Source: an uncultured Duncaniella sp.
GTDB lineage: Bacteria > Bacteroidota > Bacteroidia > Bacteroidales > Muribaculaceae
DNA: 64,000 bases
Reading direction: 5' to 3'
NCBI GenBank assembly: GCA_910587165.1
Contig: CAJUKP010000002.1
Location: forward strand, 62,001 to 126,000
The stretch's first letter is position 1, and every line of letters begins with the position of its first letter. This document shows positions 15,539-23,954 of this stretch, in pieces. The notes beneath the pieces are model-generated. The model made no database searches and was not told where the DNA came from. It saw only the letters and a program-made list of their open reading frames with translations. Both the position numbers and the translations under genes were made by a program.

Positions 15539-16321
15539 ATGAACAGGATAATTTCAAAGGAGCATTTCTCTGAACACGTTGTAAAGTTCGTGGTCGAGGC
15601 TCCCATGATCGCACGTTCCAGACGACCGGGCCATTTCGTGATAGTGCGCACAGGCGACGGGGGAGAGCGTATACCCCTCACCATTGCCGATGCTGATGTG
15701 GAGCGCGGCACCATAACTATCATCGTTCAGGAGGTAGGTGTGTCCACACGCAAGATATGTGCCCTTGAGCCCGGCGAATATCTCACGGATGTTGTCGGCC
15801 CGCTCGGCCAGGCCACACATATAGAAAAAGTCGGCACCGTGGTGTGCTCCAGCGGCGGAGTCGGAGTGGCCCCGCTTCTACCGATTATAAAGGCCATGAA
15901 GCAGGCCGGCAACAGGGTGGTGTCGGTGCTTGCGGCCCGAACGGCTGAATTGGTGATTCTCGCCGATGAAGTGGCCAAGTGGAGCGACGAGGTCATCATA
16001 ATGACCGATGACGGCTCTCTTGGGCGTAAAGGTCTTGTCACGGCAGGTGTGGAAGAGGTGATCATGAGAGAGAAAGTGGATCTTGTGGTTACGATCGGAC
16101 CGGCTGTGATGATGAAATTTGTATCGCTCACGACAGCCAGACACAATGTCCCCACCATGTGCTCGCTCAATACCATTATGGTTGACGGTACCGGTATGTG
16201 TGGCGCCTGCCGTGTGACGGTGGATGGCAAAACAAAATTTGTCTGCATCGACGGACCGGAATTTGATGCCCATAAGGTGGATTTTGACGAGATGATGATG
16301 AGATTGAAAAGTTACAATTGA
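15539..16321 (+). CDS. nfnA: NfnA / SudB-type FAD/NAD-binding subunit
   Basis: 260-residue flavoprotein of the ferredoxin reductase/dihydroorotate dehydrogenase electron-transfer group. It has the FAD-binding beta barrel (GHFVIVRTGDGGERIPLTIAD), the NAD-binding GGVGVAPLLPI motif, and a C-terminal [2Fe-2S] site made of the cysteines in MCSLN, MCGACRV and FVCIDGPEF. Together with the next gene it forms the electron-bifurcating NADH-dependent ferredoxin:NADP oxidoreductase (NfnAB), which links ferredoxin and NADH oxidation to NADPH formation. The adjacent NfnB-like partner, 12 bases downstream, is the main support. An alternative role as sulfide dehydrogenase subunit B cannot be excluded. Confidence 0.85.
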   Translation: MNRIISKEHFSEHVVKFVVEAPMIARSRRPGHFVIVRTGDGGERIPLTIADADVERGTITIIVQEVGVSTRKICALEPGEYLTDVVGPLGQATHIEKVGTVVCSSGGVGVAPLLPIIKAMKQAGNRVVSVLAARTAELVILADEVAKWSDEVIIMTDDGSLGRKGLVTAGVEEVIMREKVDLVVTIGPAVMMKFVSLTTARHNVPTMCSLNTIMVDGTGMCGACRVTVDGKTKFVCIDGPEFDAHKVDFDEMMMRLKSYN

Positions 16322-16332
16322 CACTTACGACA

Positions 16333-17796
16333 ATGAATCAGGATAATTCCCGTGACGCCGTGTGGCGCGAGGCATTGCGGACTGCGATGAGCGCCAAAGA
16401 ACGTGCGGCTATACCAAGGGTAGAGATGCCACATCTCTCCGCCGGATACCGTATAACTTGCAACGAGGAGGTCAATAGCGGTCTGTCGGCTGAACAGGCT
16501 GTGATGGAATCACACCGCTGTCTTGATTGCCCCGATCCGCAATGTATACATGGCTGCCCTGTGGCTGTCGATATACCCGGTTTCATCAAGAATATCGAGA
16601 GAGGTGAGTTTCTTGAGGCTGCAATGGTGCTCAAGACAACGAGCGCTCTTCCGGCTGTGTGCGGACGTGTGTGCCCTCAGGAGAAGCAATGTGAATCACG
16701 TTGCATATACAACAAGATGAAAAAGGCTCCGGTGGCTATCGGCTACCTTGAGCGCTTCGCGGCCGATTTCCAGCGCGAGGATGCACGTGAGCATCCTGTG
16801 GAAGTGGAAAAGCCATTGCCGAACGGCATAAAGGTGGCGGTGGTTGGATCTGGACCTGCCGGTCTCTCCTTTGCCGGGGATATGGCGAAGAAGGGGTATG
16901 ATGTCACTGTCTTCGAGGCTCTTCATGAGATAGGAGGAGTGTTGAAATATGGCATTCCTGAATTCCGTCTCCCGAACAGTGTCGTTGAAGCCGAGATAGA
17001 CGGGCTGCGTGCTCTCGGCGTGAATTTTATCAAGGACTGCGTGGTCGGCAAGACTCTCTCATACGATGATCTCCATTCAGAGGGGTTCAAGGGTATATTT
17101 GTCGCATCCGGAGCCGGACTTCCGCGTTTCATGGGAATACCGGGTGAGAATTTCATCGGTATTATGTCGAGCAATGAATATCTCACACGCATCAATCTCA
17201 TGGGAGCCGGGCTTCCGGGCGAGGATACACCGGTGCTCAAGGGACATCGTGTGGCGGTGATCGGCGGTGGTAACACTGCCATGGATTCTGTCCGCACGGC
17301 TCTGCGTCAGGGTGCCGACGAGGCCATGATCGTCTACAGGCGTAGCGAGGAGGAGATGCCTGCCCGCGTCGAGGAAGTGCATCATGCAAAGGAGGAGGGA
17401 GTCAGATTCCTGACTCTTCACAATCCGGTGGAATATCTTGCCGACGAGAAAGGCAGGGTAAGGGCCATGAGGCTTCAGCGCATGGAACTTGGCGAACCGG
17501 ATGCCTCGGGACGTCGATCGCCTGTACCTGTCGAGGGGGCTATCGAGGAAATGCCTGTCGATCTGGTCATTGTCAGTGTGGGTGTTTCGCCCAATCCCCT
17601 CATCCCGAATACCGTCGGCGGCCTTGAGGTGTCGCGCCGCGGCACTATCGTGGTTGATGATTCCACCATGCAGTCATCGCTCGGCGATCTGTATGCCGGT
17701 GGTGATATAGTGCGGGGTGGAGCCACCGTGATACTTGCCATGGGTGACGGCCGTCGTGCAGCCGCCTCGATGCATCAACAACTCTCACAGCTATGA
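16333..17796 (+). CDS. nfnB: NfnB / glutamate synthase small-subunit-like oxidoreductase
   Basis: 487-residue flavoprotein with N-terminal four-cysteine motifs for [4Fe-4S] clusters (CLDCPDPQCIHGCP and CGRVCPQEKQCESRC), an FAD-binding GSGPAGLSFAG Rossmann motif and an NADPH-binding GGGNTAMD motif, ending in a conserved GDIVRGGATVILAMGDGR block. This is the GltD-like fold shared by NfnB and SudA. No glutamate synthase large subunit is nearby and nfnA lies directly upstream, which favours NfnB. I chose ATG 16333 (MNQDNSRDAV) over a TTG at 16318 overlapping the nfnA stop. Its stop overlaps the next gene by four bases. Confidence 0.88.
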   Translation: MNQDNSRDAVWREALRTAMSAKERAAIPRVEMPHLSAGYRITCNEEVNSGLSAEQAVMESHRCLDCPDPQCIHGCPVAVDIPGFIKNIERGEFLEAAMVLKTTSALPAVCGRVCPQEKQCESRCIYNKMKKAPVAIGYLERFAADFQREDAREHPVEVEKPLPNGIKVAVVGSGPAGLSFAGDMAKKGYDVTVFEALHEIGGVLKYGIPEFRLPNSVVEAEIDGLRALGVNFIKDCVVGKTLSYDDLHSEGFKGIFVASGAGLPRFMGIPGENFIGIMSSNEYLTRINLMGAGLPGEDTPVLKGHRVAVIGGGNTAMDSVRTALRQGADEAMIVYRRSEEEMPARVEEVHHAKEEGVRFLTLHNPVEYLADEKGRVRAMRLQRMELGEPDASGRRSPVPVEGAIEEMPVDLVIVSVGVSPNPLIPNTVGGLEVSRRGTIVVDDSTMQSSLGDLYAGGDIVRGGATVILAMGDGRRAAASMHQQLSQL

Positions 17797-19220
17797 AACA
17801 TCTGTTCATATCATCGTTTATTGTATCATGTCTTGCTTGCATCCCTTCGGGTGCATACGCCGGCACGAATGTTGCCGAGGCTGTGGAGGTCGCCCGTAAG
17901 GCACCCCGCAATCAGGCTTTGAACCGGGCTGCCGGAGATGCTTTGAAAGATGCCGGAAGGTTTGCCGAGTCGATAACATATTATATGAAAGCAGGCAACC
18001 AGGGGAATCTCGGGGCTGCCGAGGCATCCTATTATATGTATGACTTCGATGCGGCAAGGGATTATCTTGACAAATATCTGGCCAAGCGCACCAAGGCCGA
18101 GGCCGAGAAGGATTCGCAGTTCTCGGTATCGTCCACAGGCGAGAAGACTGACTGGACCGAGTATCTTGGTAACCGTATCAGCATAGGACGCTCGATGCTT
18201 GACCGGGTGGAGAACATTGAGATCATTGACAGTATCAATGTCCCTTCCGATGAGTTCTTCAGTTTCGTGAAGCTCGCCCGCAGTGCCGGAACTTTGGCCG
18301 GGATGGAGACTATTGAGAAAATAGTCGGGCAGAAAGAGATGGAGGCCCTTGGCGTGGACGACATAGTGCAACCTGCATTCGTCACTGAAAGTGGTGACGA
18401 AATGATCTGGGTCGGTTCAGACAGCAATGGCAATTCAGTGATGGTTGAGTCGTTCCGTCTTGCCGACGATACATGGGATGCTCCGGTCAAATTGTTTGAT
18501 TACAGCACTGTTTTCGGTAATTCCGCTGGCTCGTGGGTCGATTATCCGTTTCTGTTGAATGATGGAGTGACGCTTTATTTTGCCTCGGACGGTGATGAGT
18601 CGCTTGGTCAACTCGACATATTCATGACACGTCGGGATGAGAATGGTTTTCTCCAGCCCTCCAATATCGGTATGCCTTACAATTCTCCGTTCAATGACTA
18701 TCTTTATGCGATAGATGAGGAGACGGGTACAGGATGGTGGGTGAGCGACCGCAACAGACTCACCGATTCCGTGACCATATATACATTCATCCCTAAGGAG
18801 ATACGTGAAAACTATCCGGTTGATACACCCTCTCTCGCATCTCGCGCCAGAGTCTCCTCTATCAAGGACACATGGCAGGATGGGAAGGACTATGACAGGA
18901 TACGTCGTTCCATTGCCTCTGTCGGAGAGAAGCGCCGGAACGGAAACACCGGGGAGTTTGATTTCCAGTTGCCTGACGGACGTGTGCTCCACCGTCTGAG
19001 CGATTTCAATTCTCCTATGGCCAGAAGCGCCATGCAGAATTACCTGAAGGAGAAGGCTGAGGTTGATGCCATGCGTGACCGTCTTGCCTCTATGAGAAAG
19101 TCTTTTGCCGGTGGCGACCGTATGCAGGGAGGCGAGATTCTCCGTCTTGAGAAGGCTCTCGAGCAGCGTACCGCTGCGTTGCTCCCGCTCGCCAATGAGG
19201 TGATAACCCTCGAAATGTAA
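17793..19220 (+). CDS. Exported TPR-like / PD40 beta-propeller protein
   Basis: 475-residue protein with a signal peptide (about 1-23). Residues 30-110 resemble helical TPR-type repeats (AVEVARKAPRNQALNRAAGDALKDAGRF region), and residues about 200-320 contain PD40/WD40-like blades, with the typical LYFASDG-x-x-S-x-G-x-x-DIF and WVSDRN motifs. The C-terminal 60 residues are likely coiled coil. Related Bacteroidetes proteins are periplasmic scaffolds, often with an OmpA domain, which is missing here. Function is not known. ATGA overlap with nfnB and a 35-base gap to floA suggest one transcript. Confidence 0.75.
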   Translation: MKHLFISSFIVSCLACIPSGAYAGTNVAEAVEVARKAPRNQALNRAAGDALKDAGRFAESITYYMKAGNQGNLGAAEASYYMYDFDAARDYLDKYLAKRTKAEAEKDSQFSVSSTGEKTDWTEYLGNRISIGRSMLDRVENIEIIDSINVPSDEFFSFVKLARSAGTLAGMETIEKIVGQKEMEALGVDDIVQPAFVTESGDEMIWVGSDSNGNSVMVESFRLADDTWDAPVKLFDYSTVFGNSAGSWVDYPFLLNDGVTLYFASDGDESLGQLDIFMTRRDENGFLQPSNIGMPYNSPFNDYLYAIDEETGTGWWVSDRNRLTDSVTIYTFIPKEIRENYPVDTPSLASRARVSSIKDTWQDGKDYDRIRRSIASVGEKRRNGNTGEFDFQLPDGRVLHRLSDFNSPMARSAMQNYLKEKAEVDAMRDRLASMRKSFAGGDRMQGGEILRLEKALEQRTAALLPLANEVITLEM

Positions 19221-19255
19221 TAGTAATCATATCCTAACCTAAACAAATAGAAAAA

Positions 19256-20227
19256 ATGGTCCTGACTATTGTTCTTCTAAGCGTGGCGCTCATAGTGGTG
19301 CTGTGCGTGTTTTTCTACTATGTGCCGTTTTTCCTTTGGATCTCCGCACGTGTGAGCGGGGTGCACATCTCGCTCATGCAGCTCTTCCTGATGCGTATCC
19401 GTAAGGTGCCGGCCACAGTGATTGTCCGTGCGCTCATAGAGGCGCACAAAGCCGGGCTGAATGATGTGAACCGTGACGATCTCGAGGCACACTACCTTGC
19501 CGGAGGTAATGTGGAGAAAGTTGTTCATGCCCTTGTGTCGGCGTCGAAAGCCAATATTGATCTTGGCTTCAAGATGGCTACTGCCATTGATCTCGCCGGA
19601 CGTGATGTGTTTCAGGCTGTGCAGATGAGTGTTAACCCCAAGGTGATTGAGACTCCGCCCGTGACTGCCGTAGCCAAGGATGGAATCCAGCTCATCGCGA
19701 TAGCCCGTGTCACTGTCCGCGCCAATATCCGCCAGCTTGTCGGCGGTGCGGGAGAGGATACTGTGCTTGCACGAGTAGGAGAGGGTATTGTCTCCTCGAT
19801 CGGCTCATCGGAGAGTCATAAGCAGGTTCTTGAGAACCCTGACAGTATCTCGAAAGTGGTGCTTAGGAAGGGACTCGACTCAGGAACGGCATTTGAGATT
19901 CTTTCCATTGATATCGCTGATATTGACATAGGTAAGAATATCGGTGCTTCGCTCCAGATCGACCAGGCTCAGGCTGACAAGAATATAGCCCAGGCCAAGG
20001 CTGAGGAGCGCCGTGCGATGGCCATCGCTCTCGAGCAGGAGATGCGGGCCAAAGCTCAGGAGGCACGTGCGAAAGTGATCGAGGCTGAGGCCCAGCTTCC
20101 CATCGCGATGGCTGAGGCTTTCAAATCAGGCAATCTCGGGATAATGGACTATTACCGCATGAAGAATATCGAGAGCGATACCAATATGCGTCAGAATATA
20201 GCCAATCCTCCGGCTCCGGCAAAATGA
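19256..20227 (+). CDS. floA: Flotillin-like protein FloA
   Basis: 323-residue membrane scaffold of the bacterial flotillin type (UPF0365). A hydrophobic N-terminal segment (about 2-27) anchors it; the SPFH-like core shows KVPATVIVRALIEAHKAGL, ITVRANIRQLVGG-type and GEDTVLARVGEGIVSSIGS motifs, and the C-terminal third is an Ala/Glu-rich coiled coil (AKAEERRAMAIALEQEMRAK). It organises membrane microdomains in other bacteria. A terminator lies just after the stop. Cotranscription with the PD40 protein is likely. Confidence 0.94.
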   Translation: MVLTIVLLSVALIVVLCVFFYYVPFFLWISARVSGVHISLMQLFLMRIRKVPATVIVRALIEAHKAGLNDVNRDDLEAHYLAGGNVEKVVHALVSASKANIDLGFKMATAIDLAGRDVFQAVQMSVNPKVIETPPVTAVAKDGIQLIAIARVTVRANIRQLVGGAGEDTVLARVGEGIVSSIGSSESHKQVLENPDSISKVVLRKGLDSGTAFEILSIDIADIDIGKNIGASLQIDQAQADKNIAQAKAEERRAMAIALEQEMRAKAQEARAKVIEAEAQLPIAMAEAFKSGNLGIMDYYRMKNIESDTNMRQNIANPPAPAK

Positions 20228-20252
20228 TATACACGGAATGATATGGACAAAG

Positions 20253-20289
20253 GCTGCAGGTGATTTTGACTGCAGCTTTTGCCTTTTTT
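20253..20289 (+). terminator. Terminator after floA
   Basis: Stem GCTGCAG (20253-20259) with CTGCAGC (20270-20276), then TTTT and TTTTTT tracts. Confidence 0.8.
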
Positions 20290-20318
20290 ACCAAGAGTCA
20301 ATAAACAGGTATAATTTC

Positions 20319-21167
20319 ATGAATATAAAAGAGATAATAGCGTCGACACGCGACTATAATTTTCACTCCCATACCCAGTTCTGTGATGGCAGGGAGCCTA
20401 TGTCGGTGATGGCGGAACAGGCATTGGCGGTGGGGCTTAAACACTATGGATTCACTCCGCATTCCCCAATATGTGTTCCCTCTTCATGCAATATGGCTTC
20501 CACGGATGTGGAATCTTATCATAATGAGTTCCTGAAGCTGAAAGAGAAGTATGACGGCAAGCTGAATCTCTATTTTTCCATGGAGATTGATTATCTCGGT
20601 GATAAATGGGGCGCGACTCATCCATTCTTTGAGGATATTCCTCTTGACTACAGACTGAGTTCTGTGCATTTCATTCCTGCGCTCACCACCGGAGAGGAAG
20701 TGGATGTCGATGGCAGTCCCAAAGGCTTTGCTTCAAAGATGGGCAAATATTTTGACAATGATATCCGTTATGTGGTTGATGCATTTTATTCCAGGACTCT
20801 GGAAATGATATGTAAAGGTGGATTTGATATGCTTGGCCATTTTGACAAGATTGGCTATAATGCCTCGACATTCTGTCCGGGCATAGAGAACGAGCCGTGG
20901 TATCGCCGTCATGTCAGCGATGTGATTGATGCCGTGGCTGGTACGGATATTGTTGTCGAAATCAATACCAAGGCGGTGCTTCCGCCTGTCGGGGCAACAG
21001 CAGAGGCGGAAGCCGTGTATAATCCCCGTATCTTTCCCTCTGCCGACACAATCCGTCAGCTTGTACGTGCCGGTGTTCCCCTTGCTGTCAACAGTGATGC
21101 ACATTATTCATCGCGTATTCTTGCCGGGCGCGATTATGGTTTCTCGTTGATTGATCAGGCTCTCTGA
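20319..21167 (+). CDS. PHP-domain histidinol-phosphatase-like protein
   Basis: 282-residue metal-dependent phosphatase of the PHP superfamily. The first metal motif HSHTQFCDG places His16 and His18, YFSMEIDYLG provides the glutamate, LSSVHFIP and GHFDKIGYN further His ligands, and NSDAH near the end the last Asp/His pair. The closest family is HisK-type histidinol phosphatase (histidine biosynthesis), but no other his genes are nearby, so activity on another phosphoester is possible. The ATG at 20319 (MNIKEIIAS) lies after the floA terminator; the frame upstream runs through that terminator and is not used. Confidence 0.85.
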   Translation: MNIKEIIASTRDYNFHSHTQFCDGREPMSVMAEQALAVGLKHYGFTPHSPICVPSSCNMASTDVESYHNEFLKLKEKYDGKLNLYFSMEIDYLGDKWGATHPFFEDIPLDYRLSSVHFIPALTTGEEVDVDGSPKGFASKMGKYFDNDIRYVVDAFYSRTLEMICKGGFDMLGHFDKIGYNASTFCPGIENEPWYRRHVSDVIDAVAGTDIVVEINTKAVLPPVGATAEAEAVYNPRIFPSADTIRQLVRAGVPLAVNSDAHYSSRILAGRDYGFSLIDQAL

Positions 21168-21189
21168 TCATACGGAAGTAACACAACAG

Positions 21190-21233
21190 CTATAGGGCGA
21201 GTAGAATCATCTACTCGCCCTATAGTGTTTTTT
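21190..21233 (+). terminator. Strong terminator after the PHP phosphatase
   Basis: Perfect 16-bp stem CTATAGGGCGAGTAGA (21190-21205) with 21210-21225, four-base loop, then TGTTTTTT. Lies between convergent genes. Confidence 0.9.
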
Positions 21234-21262
21234 GAAGCGATAATCTTTAGACTGAGAGGTCT

Positions 21263-21523
21263 TTATGCCTCTGCGGGCTGCACGTTGATGAACTTGCGGC
21301 CTTCCTTGCCTTCGGTGAAAACAACAACACCGTCGATCAGAGCGAAGATGGTGTGATCCTTGCCCATACCTACGTTAAGGCCGGGGTGATGAACTGTGCC
21401 ACGCTGACGCTTGATGATGTTGCCTGCCTTGCAGTGCTGACCACCGAAAATCTTTACACCGAGTCGTTTGCTTTCTGACTCACGGCCGTTCTTCGAACTG
21501 CCGACACCTTTTTTATGTGCCAT
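21263..21523 (-). CDS. rpmA: 50S ribosomal protein L27
   Basis: 86-residue ribosomal protein beginning MAHKKGVGSSKNGRES, the conserved flexible tail that reaches the peptidyl transferase centre, followed by RLGVKIFGGQHCKAGNIIKRQRGT. Length and sequence are typical. It follows rplU on the same strand with a 22-base gap, the standard rplU-rpmA order. Confidence 0.98.
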   Translation of the reverse strand: MAHKKGVGSSKNGRESESKRLGVKIFGGQHCKAGNIIKRQRGTVHHPGLNVGMGKDHTIFALIDGVVVFTEGKEGRKFINVQPAEA

Positions 21524-21545
21524 TTCTTTTTACTGATTTAGGGGG

Positions 21546-21866
21546 TTAAGCTACAACTTCTTTGATTAACACTTTGGTGAAGTACTGACGGTGACCGTTC
21601 TTACGACGATAGCCTTTGCGGCGTTTTTTCTTGAAAACGATTACCTTGTCACCTTTCACGAGGGGGGTGAGAACCTCGCAAACCACTTTGGCGCCTTCGA
21701 TAGTGGGGGCGCCAACCTTTACTGTGTCATCGGCTTCTGCGAGGAGCACACGGTCGAACTCAACCTTGTCTCCTTCTTTGACTGCATCGCCGAGATAGTG
21801 TACATACAGGAACTTATCGGCCTCTGCCTTGAACTGCTGTCCCTGGATTTCTACGATAGCGTACAT
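21546..21866 (-). CDS. rplU: 50S ribosomal protein L21
   Basis: 106-residue ribosomal protein starting MYAIVEIQGQQFKAE and ending with the basic KKKRRKGYRRKNGHRQYFT block that binds 23S rRNA. Normal size. First gene of the rplU-rpmA operon with a promoter at 21956-21987 and a leader of about 85 nt, long enough for autogenous control, though I see only a weak GCAC/GTGC pairing in it. Confidence 0.98.
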   Translation of the reverse strand: MYAIVEIQGQQFKAEADKFLYVHYLGDAVKEGDKVEFDRVLLAEADDTVKVGAPTIEGAKVVCEVLTPLVKGDKVIVFKKKRRKGYRRKNGHRQYFTKVLIKEVVA

Positions 21867-21955
21867 CTGTTATTTGATTGTATTACAGGTTATTCCGTCG
21901 GGTGGCGCGGTTGTTGCCGTGCACTTGTTCGAACCCGGTGCGGCTAAATCGACTG

Positions 21956-21987
21956 CAAAATTAGTCATTTGAGCGCGTAAAAGCAAG
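21956..21987 (-). promoter_or_regulatory. Promoter of rplU-rpmA
   Basis: On the minus strand CTTG (21984-21987), 20 bases, TAATTTTG (21956-21963). One mismatch in the -33 box. Confidence 0.7.
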
Positions 21988-22037
21988 AAATATTGTTAAA
22001 ATTTTCAGTGGCTGACTTATTTTATGGTGTTTTTTGG

Positions 22038-22045
22038 TAATTTTG
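22038..22045 (+). promoter_or_regulatory. -7 element of the MATE gene
   Basis: TAATTTTG ending only eight bases before the ATG at 22054, so the mRNA leader would be a few bases or absent. No clear -33 box. Confidence 0.55.
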
Positions 22046-22053
22046 CTTCCGAA

Positions 22054-23445
22054 ATGGAACGAAATAACAACGAAAAGCTTTCAGAACTCTCCAGCGAGTC
22101 TCCCGCACGGTTGCTGTGGCGCTATTGTCTACCTGCAGTCGTAGGTATGCTTGTCATGTCGCTTTACAACATCATCGACCGTATTTTTATCGGTCAGGGA
22201 GTGGGGCCGGAGGCTATCGCCGGACTTGCCATCACGTTTCCGGTTATGAATCTATCGGCTGCGCTCGGTGTGCTTATAGGTGCCGGTGGTTCTGCCCGGA
22301 TTTCCATTCTTCTCGGAGCCGGAGATAAGGCCGGGGCAAAAAAGGTGCTTGGCAATGCCCTTGTGCTCCTCACCATGATAATAGTGTGTTATCTCACGGT
22401 GTTCGCTGTCTTCATCGACGATATCCTTATGGCATTCGGAGCAAGTGAGGTGACTCTCCCTTATGCCCGTGATTTCATGCTCTACATACTTCCGGGTATG
22501 TTTATGACCAACTTCGCGTTCACGTTCAATAATTTCATGCGTGTCACGGGCTACCCGGTCAAAGCTATGGTGACTATGTTCATAGGAGCTGGAGTCAACG
22601 TTGTCCTTGCTCCGGTATTTATATTTGTGCTTGGGTGGGGCATCAAAGGTGCGGCCATAGCTACGGATATATCCATGGCCATATCCGCCATATTTGTCAT
22701 GAGGCATTTCTTCAGTCCCACCCACACCCTGCATTTCGAGCGGGCCGGGTGGATGTATTCCCTCAGCGCGAGGGTTGTCCTCGCCATAATCTCGGTAGGA
22801 GCGGCACCCTCACTCGTCAATGCTGCAGCCTGTTTCATCAACGTGATAATCAACAAGACCCTCTATGAATATGGCGGTGATATTGCGGTCGGAGCAGCCG
22901 GAATATTCACTTCATACACATCGCTTATGACGATGGTTGTGGTGGGAATATGCCAGGGAATGCAGCCTATCGTGGGTTTCAATTACGGAGCCGGTCTTTA
23001 TCATAGGCTCAAGTCCACATATTGGCTCGCGGTGGGTGTGTCGACCCTTATTGTCACCACAGGGCAGTTGACCGGGCTTTTTCTCCCCGGATATATCGCA
23101 AAGGCATTCACTACTGATGCCGGGCTTATTTCTGTGACATCCACCTGCCTTTCCAACGCTCTTCTCGCCTTCACTGTCGTGGGTTTTCAGACAGTGTCGA
23201 CCACCTTGTTCCAGTCGCTCGGCAAGGCCGGAGCCTCGATATTTCTTTCGCTTGCCCGCCAGGTGCTCTTCCTTATACCTCTGTTACTCGTGCTCCCTCC
23301 GAAATTCGGGCTCATGGGAATCTGGTGGTCGTTTCCGCTTTCGGATCTCATGGCCACAGTGGTCACTGCCATCATGGTATTTTTTGAACTTCGTGCCATA
23401 TCGCGGCTCAGTTCTGAGAGGCCTGTACCGCAGGTGACACAATAG
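22054..23445 (+). CDS. MATE-family efflux transporter
   Basis: 463-residue inner-membrane antiporter with about 12 helices in two bundles. The opening PARLLWRYCLPAVVGMLVMSLYNIIDRIFIGQGVG is characteristic of the DinF/NorM-type MATE group, as is GVGICQGMQPIVGFNYGAG in the second half. It would export cationic drugs or metabolites using a Na+ or H+ gradient. The ATG at 22054 (MERNNNEKLS) is preferred over an upstream codon at 22024 that lies before the -7 element. Substrate unknown. It stands alone between the L21 promoter and the DUF5606 promoter. Confidence 0.93.
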   Translation: MERNNNEKLSELSSESPARLLWRYCLPAVVGMLVMSLYNIIDRIFIGQGVGPEAIAGLAITFPVMNLSAALGVLIGAGGSARISILLGAGDKAGAKKVLGNALVLLTMIIVCYLTVFAVFIDDILMAFGASEVTLPYARDFMLYILPGMFMTNFAFTFNNFMRVTGYPVKAMVTMFIGAGVNVVLAPVFIFVLGWGIKGAAIATDISMAISAIFVMRHFFSPTHTLHFERAGWMYSLSARVVLAIISVGAAPSLVNAAACFINVIINKTLYEYGGDIAVGAAGIFTSYTSLMTMVVVGICQGMQPIVGFNYGAGLYHRLKSTYWLAVGVSTLIVTTGQLTGLFLPGYIAKAFTTDAGLISVTSTCLSNALLAFTVVGFQTVSTTLFQSLGKAGASIFLSLARQVLFLIPLLLVLPPKFGLMGIWWSFPLSDLMATVVTAIMVFFELRAISRLSSERPVPQVTQ

Positions 23446-23460
23446 TTTTTTCGTCCAAGT

Positions 23461-23492
23461 CTTGTGTGGACTCCCGATATTGACTATCTTTG
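23461..23492 (+). promoter_or_regulatory. Promoter of the DUF5606-hemerythrin-LuxR unit
   Basis: CTTG (23461-23464), 20 bases, TATCTTTG (23485-23492), 33 bases before the ATG. Confidence 0.7.
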
Positions 23493-23525
23493 CAAAGCAA
23501 TAAACCCCAATAATATTTATCCAAA

Positions 23526-23954
23526 ATGCTTAAGAACGTACTTTCCATATCCGGTCGCCCCGGTCTTTTCCGTCTTGTGAACAGAGGCAAGAATATGCTC
23601 ATTGTCGAGAGCCTCACAACAGGCAAGCGTACTCCTGCCTATGCCCACGACAAAGTGATTTCATTGGCTGATGTCTCCATCTATACCAATGAGGATGACA
23701 CCCCTCTCGCCGGTGTGCTTGAGGCTGTCAAAGTCAAGAACGGTGGCAACCCTGTGGATGTGAAGGCGCTTGGGAATGATGATAAGGTGCGTGAGTATTT
23801 CGGAGAGATTCTCCCCGAGTTTGATCGTGAGCGCGTCTACACAACTGACATCAAGAAACTCTTCTCGTGGTATAATCTTCTTCTCGAAGCAGGTATAACC
23901 GATTTCGTGGAGAAAGAAGAAGAGCCGGAAACAACTTCTGAAGAAAGCAAGTGA
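23526..23954 (+). CDS. DUF5606 family protein
   Basis: 142-residue cytosolic protein that matches the Bacteroidetes-specific DUF5606 family: it starts LKNVLSISGRPGLFRLV, followed by GKNMLIVESLTTGKR and ends in a Glu-rich acidic tail. The N-terminal half is predicted SH3-like beta barrel, the second half helical (VREYFGEILPEF, IKKLFSWYNLLLEAG). Function is unknown. Its stop overlaps the GTG of the hemerythrin gene (GTGA), so the two are translationally coupled, which is the only context clue. Confidence 0.85.
   Translation: MLKNVLSISGRPGLFRLVNRGKNMLIVESLTTGKRTPAYAHDKVISLADVSIYTNEDDTPLAGVLEAVKVKNGGNPVDVKALGNDDKVREYFGEILPEFDRERVYTTDIKKLFSWYNLLLEAGITDFVEKEEEPETTSEESK

Noticed and set aside
15727..16324. 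Two long minus-strand frames opposite nfnA
   Set aside because: nfnA carries FAD, NAD and Fe-S motifs here; the antisense frames are Thr/Ser/His-rich without motifs.
16333..17796. Glutamate synthase small subunit (GltD) proper
   Set aside because: No large subunit is adjacent, and the upstream gene is an NfnA/SudB-type subunit, so an NfnAB-like complex is the better call.
21923..21946. tRNA T-loop-like GTTCGAACCC upstream of rplU
   Set aside because: No acceptor, D or anticodon stems can be paired around it. It lies in the rplU leader.
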